Shown here: positions 51,695 to 60,327 of the stretch, piece by piece
How positions within the stretch are numbered: the first letter of the stretch is position 1
How the letters are laid out: each line of letters begins with the position of its first letter
Origin: Paenibacillus dauci
GTDB lineage: Bacteria; Bacillota; Bacilli; Paenibacillales; Paenibacillaceae
Assembly (NCBI RefSeq): GCF_000971985.1
Contig: NZ_LAQQ01000001.1
Coordinates: 124,001 to 188,000, forward strand
Length of the DNA: 64,000 bases
Direction of reading: 5' to 3'
Made by a program: the position numbers and the translations under genes
Notes under the pieces: generated by a model
Told to the model about the DNA's origin: nothing
The model's input: only the letters and a program-made list of their open reading frames with translations
Databases searched by the model: none

Positions 51695-52432
51695 CTAGAG
51701 TGATTGATTAACCAGTCTTATCAGCGCTTCCGGGATACTCAGCTGATTGTCATTCGTCAGCTTCTGGACCAGCTCATATTCCGGCTCCGTTTTGTCGACC
51801 GACTTGATCGATTGTACTTCGTGATGCAGTCGTTCCATTTTGTGATCCAGAGCGGTGGCTGAGTCTGCAGCATCCTTGAGCTCATTCAGCAGCTGCTGGG
51901 GAACAGCACCTTCGTATTTATAAAAGATTTTGTGCTCCAGACTCGCCCAAAAGTCCATTGCAATCGTACGAATCTGTACTTCTACATAGACATCTTCCTG
52001 CCGATCCGACATAAATACAGGAACCTGAATAATCATATGCAGGCTGCGGTACCCATTGGACTTGGGATTACGGATATAATCCTTGACCTCGATCACACTG
52101 ATATCCGCCTGGTTGGTCAGCATCTGGCATACCCGATAAATATCTTCGGTAAAAGAACAGGTGATACGCAGCCCGGCAATATCTCTGACGGTCTCTTTGA
52201 TATCATCCAGGCTCTGGGCATAGCCTTTACGCTGCAACTTTTTCATAATGCTTTCCGGTGATTTGATCCGGGATTTGATATGTTCGATAGGGTTATATTC
52301 GTGCAGCACATGAAATTCGTCGTTCAGAATCTCGATTTTTGTGGTAAGTTCTTTTAAGGCAAATTCATACATCATCATAAAACGTGTAATATTATTGCGA
52401 ATCAACTTCAATTGCTCTATCTGATTTTCCAT
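51695..52432 (-). CDS. relP: Small alarmone synthetase, RelP/YwaC type
   Basis: A 245-residue stand-alone (p)ppGpp synthetase without the hydrolase or regulatory domains of long RelA/SpoT proteins. Catalytic landmarks are EHIKSRIKSPESIMKKLQRKG, DIAGLRITCSFTEDIYRV, DYIRNPKSNGYRSLHMII and EVQIRTIAMDFWASLEHKIFYKY. They match B. subtilis YwaC closely, including MYEFALKELTTK at the start. It transfers pyrophosphate from ATP to GDP/GTP under cell-wall or alkaline stress in related species. ATG 52432 follows AGGAGAG; an earlier start at 52465 is not supported. The C-terminal 40 residues (VDKTEPEYELVQKL) extend beyond YwaC. Confidence 0.92.
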   Translation of the reverse strand: MENQIEQLKLIRNNITRFMMMYEFALKELTTKIEILNDEFHVLHEYNPIEHIKSRIKSPESIMKKLQRKGYAQSLDDIKETVRDIAGLRITCSFTEDIYRVCQMLTNQADISVIEVKDYIRNPKSNGYRSLHMIIQVPVFMSDRQEDVYVEVQIRTIAMDFWASLEHKIFYKYEGAVPQQLLNELKDAADSATALDHKMERLHHEVQSIKSVDKTEPEYELVQKLTNDNQLSIPEALIRLVNQSL

Positions 52433-52561
52433 AACTCTCTCCTGTACTCGTAGTAACGTAAACAACCATATACTTAGTATGCCTAAATAACAGCCAAAAA
52501 GAAAGTTTACTAAACAAATTCATTCAATAAATGATATTAATGATGCCAGGGAGGAACATAT

Positions 52562-53410
52562 ATGCATATACAGACAACAGAGACGATCTCTCGGCAAATT
52601 CTTACCGAAGCCAAAGGTTATCTGGATGTGGGATTCACTCACTCATTAAATCCATACAGCGGCTGTGCTTTTGCCTGCAGTTATTGTTATGTACGCCAGA
52701 TGCCGATTCAGCAGTTCAAGGATATTCCCTGGGGAGAGTGGCTGGATATCAAGATCAACGCTGCCGAGATCTATCGTCAACAAATCGTCAAGCTCCGTGC
52801 CAAAGGCAAACCCGTCAACATCTTCATGTCCTCCGCGACAGATCCATACCAGCCAGCAGAACGCCAGGCCGAAATTACACGCAGTCTGCTGGAAGCCATG
52901 CTGGATCATCCGCCTGATTATTTGCAGATTCAGACACGCAGCCCGTTGGTAGCAAGAGATATGGAGATTTTGGGTCAGTTAAGCGCAAAGTGTGATCTGC
53001 TCGTCTCCATGACTATTGAGACAGATCGGGAAGACGTCAAACGAATCTTCGCTCCCTATGCTCCGGGGATCGGTGTACGTATCCAGGCACTGCGGCAGCT
53101 TCGTGAATATGGCATTGCTACTCAGGCAGCCCTTTCACCGGTACTGCCATTTACTCCGGCTTTCCCTAAGATGCTGGTAGAAGCAGCAGAACATATCTGG
53201 ATTGATACGCTCACAATCGGCGATGGAGCAGGAGGCAAGCGATCACAGAAGCTGGAGATGCCACGGCTGTTCAGGGAGCATGGTTTTGAACAGTGGTATA
53301 CAAATGATATTCATGTGCGGGTTCGGAGTTATTTCAGCAAACACTTTCCAGCTGACAAGGTGAGGATTTCCAGGGACGAAGCCTTTTTGAAAAGTGAAAC
53401 AAAAAAGTAA
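52562..53410 (+). CDS. SPL-family radical SAM protein
   Basis: A 282-residue radical SAM protein of the spore-photoproduct-lyase-like family, holding the 4Fe-4S motif C35AFAC39SYC42. It shows LNPYSGCAFACSYCYVRQMP at the start, FMSSATDPYQPAE (about 92) and TRSPLVARDMEIL, ending with a positively charged tail. True SplB has about 340 residues and a different N-terminus. This shorter type is widespread in non-spore genomes as well, and its substrate has not been settled. ATG 52562 follows GGGAGGAA. Confidence 0.87.
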   Translation: MHIQTTETISRQILTEAKGYLDVGFTHSLNPYSGCAFACSYCYVRQMPIQQFKDIPWGEWLDIKINAAEIYRQQIVKLRAKGKPVNIFMSSATDPYQPAERQAEITRSLLEAMLDHPPDYLQIQTRSPLVARDMEILGQLSAKCDLLVSMTIETDREDVKRIFAPYAPGIGVRIQALRQLREYGIATQAALSPVLPFTPAFPKMLVEAAEHIWIDTLTIGDGAGGKRSQKLEMPRLFREHGFEQWYTNDIHVRVRSYFSKHFPADKVRISRDEAFLKSETKK

Positions 53411-53468
53411 AATGGATAAAATTGTATTCCTCATTATTGCTTCAAGTGTTAAAATCTACCATATGAGA

Positions 53469-53512
53469 AGCGAATCTTTCTCTGTCTATCTGCAGAAAGA
53501 TTCGCTTTTTTA
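53469..53512. terminator. Terminator after the radical SAM gene
   Basis: AGCGAATCTTTCT pairs perfectly with AGAAAGATTCGCT across 12 bases, followed by six T. Confidence 0.9.
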
Positions 53513-53565
53513 TGGATGAACAGCGTCATAGAGAGTATACAAAAAGAGAATAAAGGGGTCTTGTC

Positions 53566-55575
53566 ATGAGTTCCGTCCGTAATTACAGAGCATCGTACCA
53601 ATCCTATCTAACACGCCAGGATGTCGATGGAGCCAAAATCAAATACATTTTCATCATCAACACCATGGAAAGCCTGCAGCGGTATATGAAGCGCAATAAT
53701 ATGCAGACTGTATTCAACAAATTCTCACCGCTATCCATGTACGGGGATATACAGGTACTGGCACAGCTGGGTGGCGAATTTTATCGATTACCGGCATTTA
53801 ATGAGAAAAGTGCACCCAAATATATGAAAAATAGTATTTACGGACAGGATGCTTCTGCAAATGAACGGGTCGATTTATTCTCCGATTTGTTCCATACGAG
53901 TGAGCTGACTCATATTATCTGGTTTACCGATGAAGAGATTACCCCCTATGTCACGGTTATTCAATCCATGCATGCCCCGCATCTGTTCTGGAACTTTGTA
54001 TCTATCAAAGGTTATCCGCTGCGCTGCGCGGGAACACCGCCCAAAAACATAAATCTCACCCATGCGCCCAAAATTTCCAGTCTGGCTACATCCGTACTCT
54101 ATCGCAAAGTATTAAACCGCTTCTCCCAATATGTCAATAAAACCGACCTGCCATTAAGCGGACGGGTACGTATCAGCCGCACAGAAGATTTGTCAGGATC
54201 GGTATCTATTATCAAAGGCGCCAAAGTGCCTGTAGAGCAGATGAATATCAAAATCGGCGTTGGCTGGAAAACATTTGGCGAAGAATGTCTCAGTACAGCG
54301 ATGCTGCTCACAAGCGACAAGCTGCTGGATGCCGAAAATATTACTTTTTTCGGTAACAAATCCACAATCGGTATGACGCATATTGATAGCAGAGAGCTGC
54401 CGACAGAGGATATGGAGCAGTATATGATTAATCTGTCTGCGATTGAGCAGGCCAGTCAGGATAAAGTGCTGTTTACACTGGTGATGCCGGGCGGAGCACC
54501 CGAACAGCTATATATTCGGATGCTAACCTACGATAACCGGGAGATTCTTCGCTATTCTATAGATATGAGTGTGTGTCAGGAGAATACAGCTCTGGAGCTA
54601 TGTGCGCTGTATATGTATAAAGGGCAGTGGCGATTCCATGCGATCGGTAATGGATATAATGCCGGTATGGAGAAGATTGGAGCACAGTACGGGATCAGTG
54701 ATCTGACAGAGAGTTATGATTTCACTCCGGGTATCATCGAAGATATTGCTCTGGATGGCAGATCATTTGAATATCATATGCAGGATCTGTTCACCAAACT
54801 GGGATATGAAGTTGAAATGCCGACCAGTGATCCTTATGCTCCTGATTATGGTGTAGACCTTATTATTACCAAAGCAGGCATTCGAACCGCAGTACAGCTC
54901 AAGTGCTTTAATAATGTGGTGCCGATCAAAGCGATTCAGGAAGTGTATGCCGGCGCCCAAATGTATGATTGTACACGCTATATGGTGGTAGCCACCAATT
55001 ATTTCAGTCGCGCGGCGCTTCAGATGGCCGAACAACTACAGGTGGAAATCTGGGATAAAACCCAGTTGAAAAAGATTGAGGATCGTCTTCGTTCACGTAT
55101 CGGTGTATCGCCGGATCATGAGCTGAAGCTTAAATTGTCCAAACAGGAAGCCGAGGACGAGATTGATATCGATATCTCTGCTTTTCTCGTAGATGAACAT
55201 GACCGGTGCCTGAGTGATGACGATCTGGTCTTCTACAATCAACCGGAGCATGCCAGTGGATGTATCCGGCTGATCAATGATACTACCTGGGAAAAGCTGA
55301 TGTATCTGAATCTGTCCTTATTGCCGGATCACTGTCAGCGTATCATTATTATTGGTTCTCTGGATGCTTACAAACAGCGGGTAGAATTGATCATTGATAA
55401 TGAGCTGGATCTGTATCACACGTTTGAATATATGCCGAGCGCGGTATGCGATACGCTTGTACTGGGTCAATTCCGCAAAATTGATGGCGAATGGGCCTTT
55501 ACGACTTCGGACAAGTATTTTGTAGGTGGTCTGGAAGAAGCGTGTAAAATGTATGGTCTCGCTATCGAAGAATAA
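53566..55575 (+). CDS. Fusion protein: degenerate vWA-like - TerD - Mrr-type endonuclease - TerD
   Basis: A 669-residue protein, read as four parts. (1) Residues about 25-155 look like the vWA domain of TerF/TerY proteins. YIFIINTMESL sits where the metal-binding DxSxS motif should be, with Asn and Met in place of Asp and Ser, and IIWFTDEE...LFWNFVSI recalls the vWA core. (2) A TerD-type domain at about 221-372 (INIKIGVGWKTF; QWRFHAIGNGYNAGM) has lost the acidic calcium loop. (3) A restriction-endonuclease-fold domain of the Mrr type at about 396-505 has the nuclease pattern E402, D431 (DYGVDLIITKAG) and Q444-x-K446 (AVQLKC). (4) A second TerD domain at about 525-664 keeps the acidic loops DIDIDISAFL and LSDDDLVFYN. 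It is a single-gene unit between two terminators. No other ter gene is nearby. Its function is unknown. Confidence 0.78.
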   Translation: MSSVRNYRASYQSYLTRQDVDGAKIKYIFIINTMESLQRYMKRNNMQTVFNKFSPLSMYGDIQVLAQLGGEFYRLPAFNEKSAPKYMKNSIYGQDASANERVDLFSDLFHTSELTHIIWFTDEEITPYVTVIQSMHAPHLFWNFVSIKGYPLRCAGTPPKNINLTHAPKISSLATSVLYRKVLNRFSQYVNKTDLPLSGRVRISRTEDLSGSVSIIKGAKVPVEQMNIKIGVGWKTFGEECLSTAMLLTSDKLLDAENITFFGNKSTIGMTHIDSRELPTEDMEQYMINLSAIEQASQDKVLFTLVMPGGAPEQLYIRMLTYDNREILRYSIDMSVCQENTALELCALYMYKGQWRFHAIGNGYNAGMEKIGAQYGISDLTESYDFTPGIIEDIALDGRSFEYHMQDLFTKLGYEVEMPTSDPYAPDYGVDLIITKAGIRTAVQLKCFNNVVPIKAIQEVYAGAQMYDCTRYMVVATNYFSRAALQMAEQLQVEIWDKTQLKKIEDRLRSRIGVSPDHELKLKLSKQEAEDEIDIDISAFLVDEHDRCLSDDDLVFYNQPEHASGCIRLINDTTWEKLMYLNLSLLPDHCQRIIIIGSLDAYKQRVELIIDNELDLYHTFEYMPSAVCDTLVLGQFRKIDGEWAFTTSDKYFVGGLEEACKMYGLAIEE

Positions 55576-55617
55576 TGAGGATGCAGGAACAGACTGCTAC
55601 AACCTAATCTGAATAAG

Positions 55618-55652
55618 CAGCCGCTGGAGTAATTCCAGCGGCTGTTTTATTT
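55618..55652 (+). terminator. Terminator after the TerD-nuclease fusion gene
   Basis: CAGCCGCTGGA pairs perfectly with TCCAGCGGCTG, 5-base loop, followed by TTTTATTT. Confidence 0.88.
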
Positions 55653-55772
55653 ATACGAATACCGATGAAGGTCGTATAGAAAGATTTGACATGTAACCCG
55701 TTTCAACATTTACAGTAATGAATAGATCAAGCTGTTTAGCAGCTTATTTCATAATCAGGGAGATGGTAAATC

Positions 55773-56630
55773 ATGAATCATACGAAACAGAAAATTGTAT
55801 TTATTGATATTGATGGCACGCTGGTCGATGATAATGGGCATGTACCTGAATCTGCTGCAAACGCCTGTCGGCAGGCGCGGGCAAATGGACATCTGCTCTT
55901 CCTCTGTACAGGAAGATCCAAAGCAGAAATTTATGATTCGATCTGGGACATTGGGTTTGATGGACTCATCGGGGCTGGTGGAGGATACGTGGAGATCGGA
56001 GACGAAGTGTTGTATCACAAAAAGGTGCAGCCGGAAGCTGTACGCCATATGGTAGATTTTTTTGATCGGCATAATATCGCATTTTACCTGGAGTCCAATT
56101 CGGCGCTGTATGCCAGTGCCGGTCTGAAACCCCAACTGGAACAACTGATCTATGGGGATATCCAGAATGATCCTGAAGCAAGAAAGAGAATGGAGCAGAA
56201 GCCGCATCCTTTTATTGCGGGACTGACTTATGGCGAAGCTGATTTGTATAAAGATGATGTAAATAAAGTATGCTTTCTGGACAGTGCACTACCCTTTGAG
56301 CAGATCCGGGAAGAGTTTGATGGCAAATTCGAAGTCATCCAATGTACGGTTCCCCTATTCGGACCGAACAGCGGCGAATTGATGATTCCCGGCATACACA
56401 AAGCTATTGCTATTGCGGATCTACTGGATCATCTACAATTGTCTCGTGAACAGACCATAGCAATCGGAGACGGAATGAATGATGCCGAGATGCTGGAATA
56501 CTGTGCTGTTGGGATTGCCATGGCTGATGCCAGACCTGGATTGCTGGAGATCGCCGATGATATTACTGACACGCTGGAGCAGGAGGGGCTGTATAAAAGC
56601 TTTGCGAAATATGGTTTGATCGAGAGTTAA
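55773..56630 (+). CDS. HAD-superfamily phosphatase, Cof type
   Basis: A 285-residue Cof/YbiV-type HAD hydrolase. Motif I is FIDIDGTLVDD (D12, D14). Motif II is LLFLCTGRSK (Thr in CTG). The large C2 cap domain is about 75-205. Motif IV is IAIGDGMNDAEMLEYC (about 230), preceded by HKAIAIADLLDHL. Such enzymes dephosphorylate sugar phosphates, FMN or other small phosphates. The in-frame ATG at 55773 is preceded by GGGAGATGG. It is a single gene. Confidence 0.87.
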   Translation: MNHTKQKIVFIDIDGTLVDDNGHVPESAANACRQARANGHLLFLCTGRSKAEIYDSIWDIGFDGLIGAGGGYVEIGDEVLYHKKVQPEAVRHMVDFFDRHNIAFYLESNSALYASAGLKPQLEQLIYGDIQNDPEARKRMEQKPHPFIAGLTYGEADLYKDDVNKVCFLDSALPFEQIREEFDGKFEVIQCTVPLFGPNSGELMIPGIHKAIAIADLLDHLQLSREQTIAIGDGMNDAEMLEYCAVGIAMADARPGLLEIADDITDTLEQEGLYKSFAKYGLIES

Positions 56631-56748
56631 ACAGCTTATCCGATAGCACACCCCAGTGAAGAAGATTTACTTTTTACAAAATGATCCTCCCAAAAGCTGT
56701 GGTAAACCTCTGTTATTGGGTAATAGTAAATAGATAGCACAAAATCAT

Positions 56749-56803
56749 TTAAAGTCTTAATTAATTACGCACTATTAATTCTATTTGTTAATCAAGACTT
56801 TAA
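56749..56803. promoter_or_regulatory. Large inverted repeat (16-base arms) upstream of the disulfide oxidoreductase gene
   Basis: TTAAAGTCTTAATTAA (56749-56764) and TTAATCAAGACTTTAA (56788-56803) are inverted copies with one mismatch in 16, separated by 23 bases. The right arm ends 25 bases before ATG 56828. It may be a pair of operator half-sites or a hairpin in the leader RNA. Confidence 0.65.
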
Positions 56804-56827
56804 TCTACAGAAAGCGGGAGGATCATT

Positions 56828-58171
56828 ATGACTAAACAATTCGATATTATCTTTATTGGTAGTGGACAGGGAGCATGGAATGCCGCCTTGCCGCTCAGCC
56901 AATCCGGCAAGAAAATAGCGATGATTGAACGTGACAAGATTCTGGGCGTATGTACCAACTATGGCTGTAATCCCAAGATTATTCTGGATGGTCCGATCAA
57001 AGTAATGGAAGATGCCGAGCTGTTCGGTGCAGCCGGATTGACAAGTGAATTCAAGCTGGACTGGTCGAAACTGATGGATCACAAAAATAAAATTCTCGGA
57101 GCACTGCCGGACAAGATGGAACAGAATCTGAAGCAGGCAGGTATTGAAATTATTCGTGGCGAAGCCCGTTTTGTGGATGACCATACCGTTACGGTAAACG
57201 ACGAGCAGTATACAGCAGAGAATATCGTAATTGCTGCCGGTCATCGTCCAGCTACACTCAATATTCCGGGAGAGGAATATATGCAGACCAGCAATGAGTT
57301 CCTGTATTTACCGGAACTGCCGAAGCGCATTGTATTTGTCGGTGCAGGTTATGTATCCATGGAGCTGGCTTCAATCTCGGTGAAGACAGGTGCTGAAGTA
57401 CATGTTATTCAATCTTCGGACCATATACTTAATGGATTCCCTCAGCCCTACGCCAACAAATTGATTGAGAAAATGAAGCGGGACGGTATCCAGTTCCACT
57501 TTAATGATCATGTCACCGCAGTAGAACAGCAAAATGGCGAGCTGGCTGTTACTACGGAAAATGGACTGCATTTAACTGCAGGACTGGTTATTAATGCAAC
57601 CGGGCGCGTACCTAATGCCGATCAGTTGAATCTGGAAGCAGCCGGTGTAGAATATAACAAGCACGGAATTGTGGTGAATGATCGTCTGCAGACCTCACAA
57701 CCGCATATCTATGCGACAGGAGATATTCTTGATAAAACACAGCCGCGACTGACGCCAACCGCTGTATTTGAAGCCAAGTATTTGGCGGGTTCCCTGCTGG
57801 GCATGATTAATACGCCGATTGAGTATCCACCGATCGCTACGATTGCCTTTACTGTACCGAGAATTGCCCAGATTGGTATTAGCATCGAAGATGCAGAGAA
57901 ATCGGAAGAGTATACCATTAAGCCGATTGAACTGGGCAAACAGTGGGACTTTGCCGGACGCAATGATACAGAGGCGCATTTGACCCTGATCTATAATCAG
58001 GAACACAAGCTGGTCGGAGCTGCTGCATACAGCCAGGAAGCATTGGAAATTATCAACAGCCTGACGCCAGTTATTACACTGGGACTGACAGCTGAACAAG
58101 CAGACAAGCTTATCTATGCTTTCCCGTCTTTTGAGACGATGATTCCCAGCTATCTGCACCAGATCCAATAA
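56828..58171 (+). CDS. Class I pyridine nucleotide-disulfide oxidoreductase, altered C-terminal motif
   Basis: A 447-residue flavoprotein of the dihydrolipoamide dehydrogenase/glutathione reductase fold. FAD motif FIGSGQGAWNAALPL (residues 10-24). The redox disulfide is C42TNYGC47. NAD(P) motif VFVGAGYVSMELASI (about 167) and the second FAD motif TGDILDKTQPRLTPTAVFEAKYLAG. The C-terminal HPTxxE-type motif that supplies the catalytic His is replaced by YAFPSFETMIP, with Phe at the His position. Reductases with this change cannot use the usual His-Glu pair, so the electron acceptor may differ. GGGAGG precedes ATG 56828. No lipoyl-complex genes are near, so a pyruvate dehydrogenase role is unlikely. 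Confidence 0.85.
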   Translation: MTKQFDIIFIGSGQGAWNAALPLSQSGKKIAMIERDKILGVCTNYGCNPKIILDGPIKVMEDAELFGAAGLTSEFKLDWSKLMDHKNKILGALPDKMEQNLKQAGIEIIRGEARFVDDHTVTVNDEQYTAENIVIAAGHRPATLNIPGEEYMQTSNEFLYLPELPKRIVFVGAGYVSMELASISVKTGAEVHVIQSSDHILNGFPQPYANKLIEKMKRDGIQFHFNDHVTAVEQQNGELAVTTENGLHLTAGLVINATGRVPNADQLNLEAAGVEYNKHGIVVNDRLQTSQPHIYATGDILDKTQPRLTPTAVFEAKYLAGSLLGMINTPIEYPPIATIAFTVPRIAQIGISIEDAEKSEEYTIKPIELGKQWDFAGRNDTEAHLTLIYNQEHKLVGAAAYSQEALEIINSLTPVITLGLTAEQADKLIYAFPSFETMIPSYLHQIQ

Positions 58172-58239
58172 ATCTATACGCTTTATTCGATAAGCCAACT
58201 TTGCCGATAGTTCCTTATGATGAATAGAATACATTATAA

Positions 58240-58287
58240 GCCCAATAGACAGACATCCATCGATGATTTGTCTATTGGGCATTTTGT
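58240..58287. terminator. Terminator after the disulfide oxidoreductase gene
   Basis: GCCCAATAGACA pairs with TGTCTATTGGGC, followed by ATTTTGT. Confidence 0.82.
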
Positions 58288-58400
58288 ATAGCCGGCTTGG
58301 ATTGCCTGCTTTTTGTACTTACGGTATGCTGAATGTGGAATATAACATGTAAATATGGACTGTAAAAAGTCTGTACGAACAGCTCAGATGGAGGTTACCA

Positions 58401-58763
58401 ATGAACGAAGAAGAACTGATCGAATACTGTTTATCTTATCCCGGTGTCTACAAAGACTATCCATTTGACGAGACATGGACGGTTATGCGGCATGTCGGCA
58501 ACAAAAAGTCATTTGCCTTTATTTTTCAGCGTCATGGTCATCTGTGTGTCAATCTAAAATGTGATCCGATCAAAGCAGATTTCCTGCGGACGCTGTATAC
58601 GGATGTGCAGCCTGGCTATCATATGAACAAAGAACACTGGAATACAGTGAATCTGGAAGGCGAGATTCCGCTCGAAGAAATTCAGGATATGATAGAACAC
58701 AGCTATCATCTTACCCAACCTAAGATTCGTAAGAAAAAATCACAGGATTCAGGGGAGCAATGA
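58401..58763 (+). CDS. MmcQ/YjbR family DNA-binding-like protein
   Basis: A 120-residue member of the MmcQ/YjbR (CyaY-like fold) family. It shows YCLSYPGVYKDYPFDETW at the start, SFAFIFQRHGHLCVNLKCDP in the middle, GYHMNKEHWNTV and a C-terminal YHLTQPK. These proteins may bind DNA, but their role is not established. GGAGG precedes ATG 58401. It converges on the MFS gene. Confidence 0.87.
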   Translation: MNEEELIEYCLSYPGVYKDYPFDETWTVMRHVGNKKSFAFIFQRHGHLCVNLKCDPIKADFLRTLYTDVQPGYHMNKEHWNTVNLEGEIPLEEIQDMIEHSYHLTQPKIRKKKSQDSGEQ

Positions 58764-58811
58764 TTTAGTAATGTATTTATTGCCTATCATGACCTGACAA
58801 TAACAGTTGCC

Positions 58812-60212
58812 TCAAGAGATGTGATCTGGACTAACCGTATGCTGCTGTCTTTTTTGCTGATGCCAATTCATGAAGACCAACAGTAATGCCGCGGCAGTAA
58901 GCACGATGCCCAGTATCCGAAATCCGGCGAAGGTGAATTGTCTTCCTGCTACGATACTGATCAACAGGGACGACAGTATCGTTCCAATATATCGGGAAGT
59001 ACTGAACAACCCTGAAGCTACACCGATCATCTCCTTGGGTGAATTCTGAAAAAGGGCAGCCTGCATACCTACGTTATTCAGCCCGTTACTGATACCAAAT
59101 GCAGCAAGCGTCAGGCAAATATAGATGATACCTGAATGTGGACCCAGAGCAACCAGTCCCAATGATCCGAATGTCATCAGTACAGCAGAGAACAATAGCG
59201 CAGGTCCCGGTCCAGCCCGATCAATCCATCGCCCTGCCAGGGGAGAGACGAGAAGAGAGCATAACCCCAGACTCAACATCAGAATCCCGGTATGCAATTC
59301 ACTAATCTGGCGTACAATCTGCAGATAAGAAGGCAGTCCGAAAAAGATAGCGTAAAAAATAAGATTGACCACGATAAATTGCATGTTGATCCATGTCATC
59401 GCAGGATACCGGGCAAACGTACGCAAAGGAATAAATGGAGAATCGGTACGCAGCTCATGCCATACAAAACCTCCCAGTATAACAACACCTGCTATGCCTT
59501 CCACAAGGGAATACCCCGAGAGGGCATCTTCTGATATCGCGGATAATGTCCCAATCAGCAAAGCAACAAGTCCTGTTGTAAAAAGAAAAATACCCGCTGC
59601 ATCTATTCGTTTCATCCATCTGCCAAAGGTCATTTGATCCATGTCCTGCACGGATGGCTTATCAACAGGTATGGTTTGCCTTGCTAACAACGTACTGGCT
59701 AATATCACAGGAATATTCATCAAAAAGATCGCCCGCCAGTCCCACCAGTACATCAATAATCCTCCAACAAAAGGACCTATTGCAGCAGCACCGGACAAAA
59801 AGATGGATAATACCGACAGCGCAGCAGCCTGTTTCTCTGTAATATGAATACGTACAATTGCCATTCCGACCGCCACCATCATACTGGTACCTATAGATTG
59901 CAAAATACGGAACACAATCAGCCATCCAAAGCTTAGTGAGAATGGAGCTAACAGGGAGACGATCAGAGAAACCAGCAGTCCGGCCAAAAAGATTTTACGG
60001 CGGCCAAACAAGTCACTGGCTCTACCCATAACAGGCTGAGTCACTGCGCTGGCAATATAAAAAGAAAAAATAATCCAGGATACTGCAGTGTAATTCAATT
60101 GAAAGGTATGCTGCAAATCAGGAATTGCTACCGCCACCATGGACGAGTTCAGTGGATTCAGCATAACTCCCAATCCGATCGAGATGATCAGCCACCAACT
60201 GCGTGTACTCAT
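58812..60212 (-). CDS. MFS drug exporter, DHA2-like
   Basis: A 466-residue major-facilitator protein with 12-14 membrane helices. The loop between helices 2 and 3 carries GRASDLFGRRKIFLAG and motif C appears as LSGAAAIGPFVGGLLMYWWDWRAIF. LNPLNSSMVAVAIPDL at the start is the DHA2 D1-type signature. It exports drugs or metabolites in exchange for protons. GGAGGCG precedes ATG 60212. It diverges from a LysR regulator, with a LysR-type palindrome immediately upstream of this gene, so export is likely controlled by that regulator. Confidence 0.9.
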   Translation of the reverse strand: MSTRSWWLIISIGLGVMLNPLNSSMVAVAIPDLQHTFQLNYTAVSWIIFSFYIASAVTQPVMGRASDLFGRRKIFLAGLLVSLIVSLLAPFSLSFGWLIVFRILQSIGTSMMVAVGMAIVRIHITEKQAAALSVLSIFLSGAAAIGPFVGGLLMYWWDWRAIFLMNIPVILASTLLARQTIPVDKPSVQDMDQMTFGRWMKRIDAAGIFLFTTGLVALLIGTLSAISEDALSGYSLVEGIAGVVILGGFVWHELRTDSPFIPLRTFARYPAMTWINMQFIVVNLIFYAIFFGLPSYLQIVRQISELHTGILMLSLGLCSLLVSPLAGRWIDRAGPGPALLFSAVLMTFGSLGLVALGPHSGIIYICLTLAAFGISNGLNNVGMQAALFQNSPKEMIGVASGLFSTSRYIGTILSSLLISIVAGRQFTFAGFRILGIVLTAAALLLVFMNWHQQKRQQHTVSPDHIS

Positions 60213-60232
60213 AATCTAACGCCTCCTTCAGA

Positions 60233-60247
60233 ATAGGATAATCCTAT
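60233..60247. promoter_or_regulatory. LysR-type operator between the MFS and LysR genes
   Basis: ATAGGAT-A-ATCCTAT is a perfect palindrome with the T-N11-A spacing of LysR boxes. It overlaps a possible minus-strand -10 (TACGAT), at a distance suited to control the exporter gene. Confidence 0.65.
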
Positions 60248-60327
60248 CGTAGAAGAAATCATTTATTTACTCCAACGCATTTTATGTTATGATCTCATTG
60301 ACTGTAAGGAATGAATGGAGGGAATCC

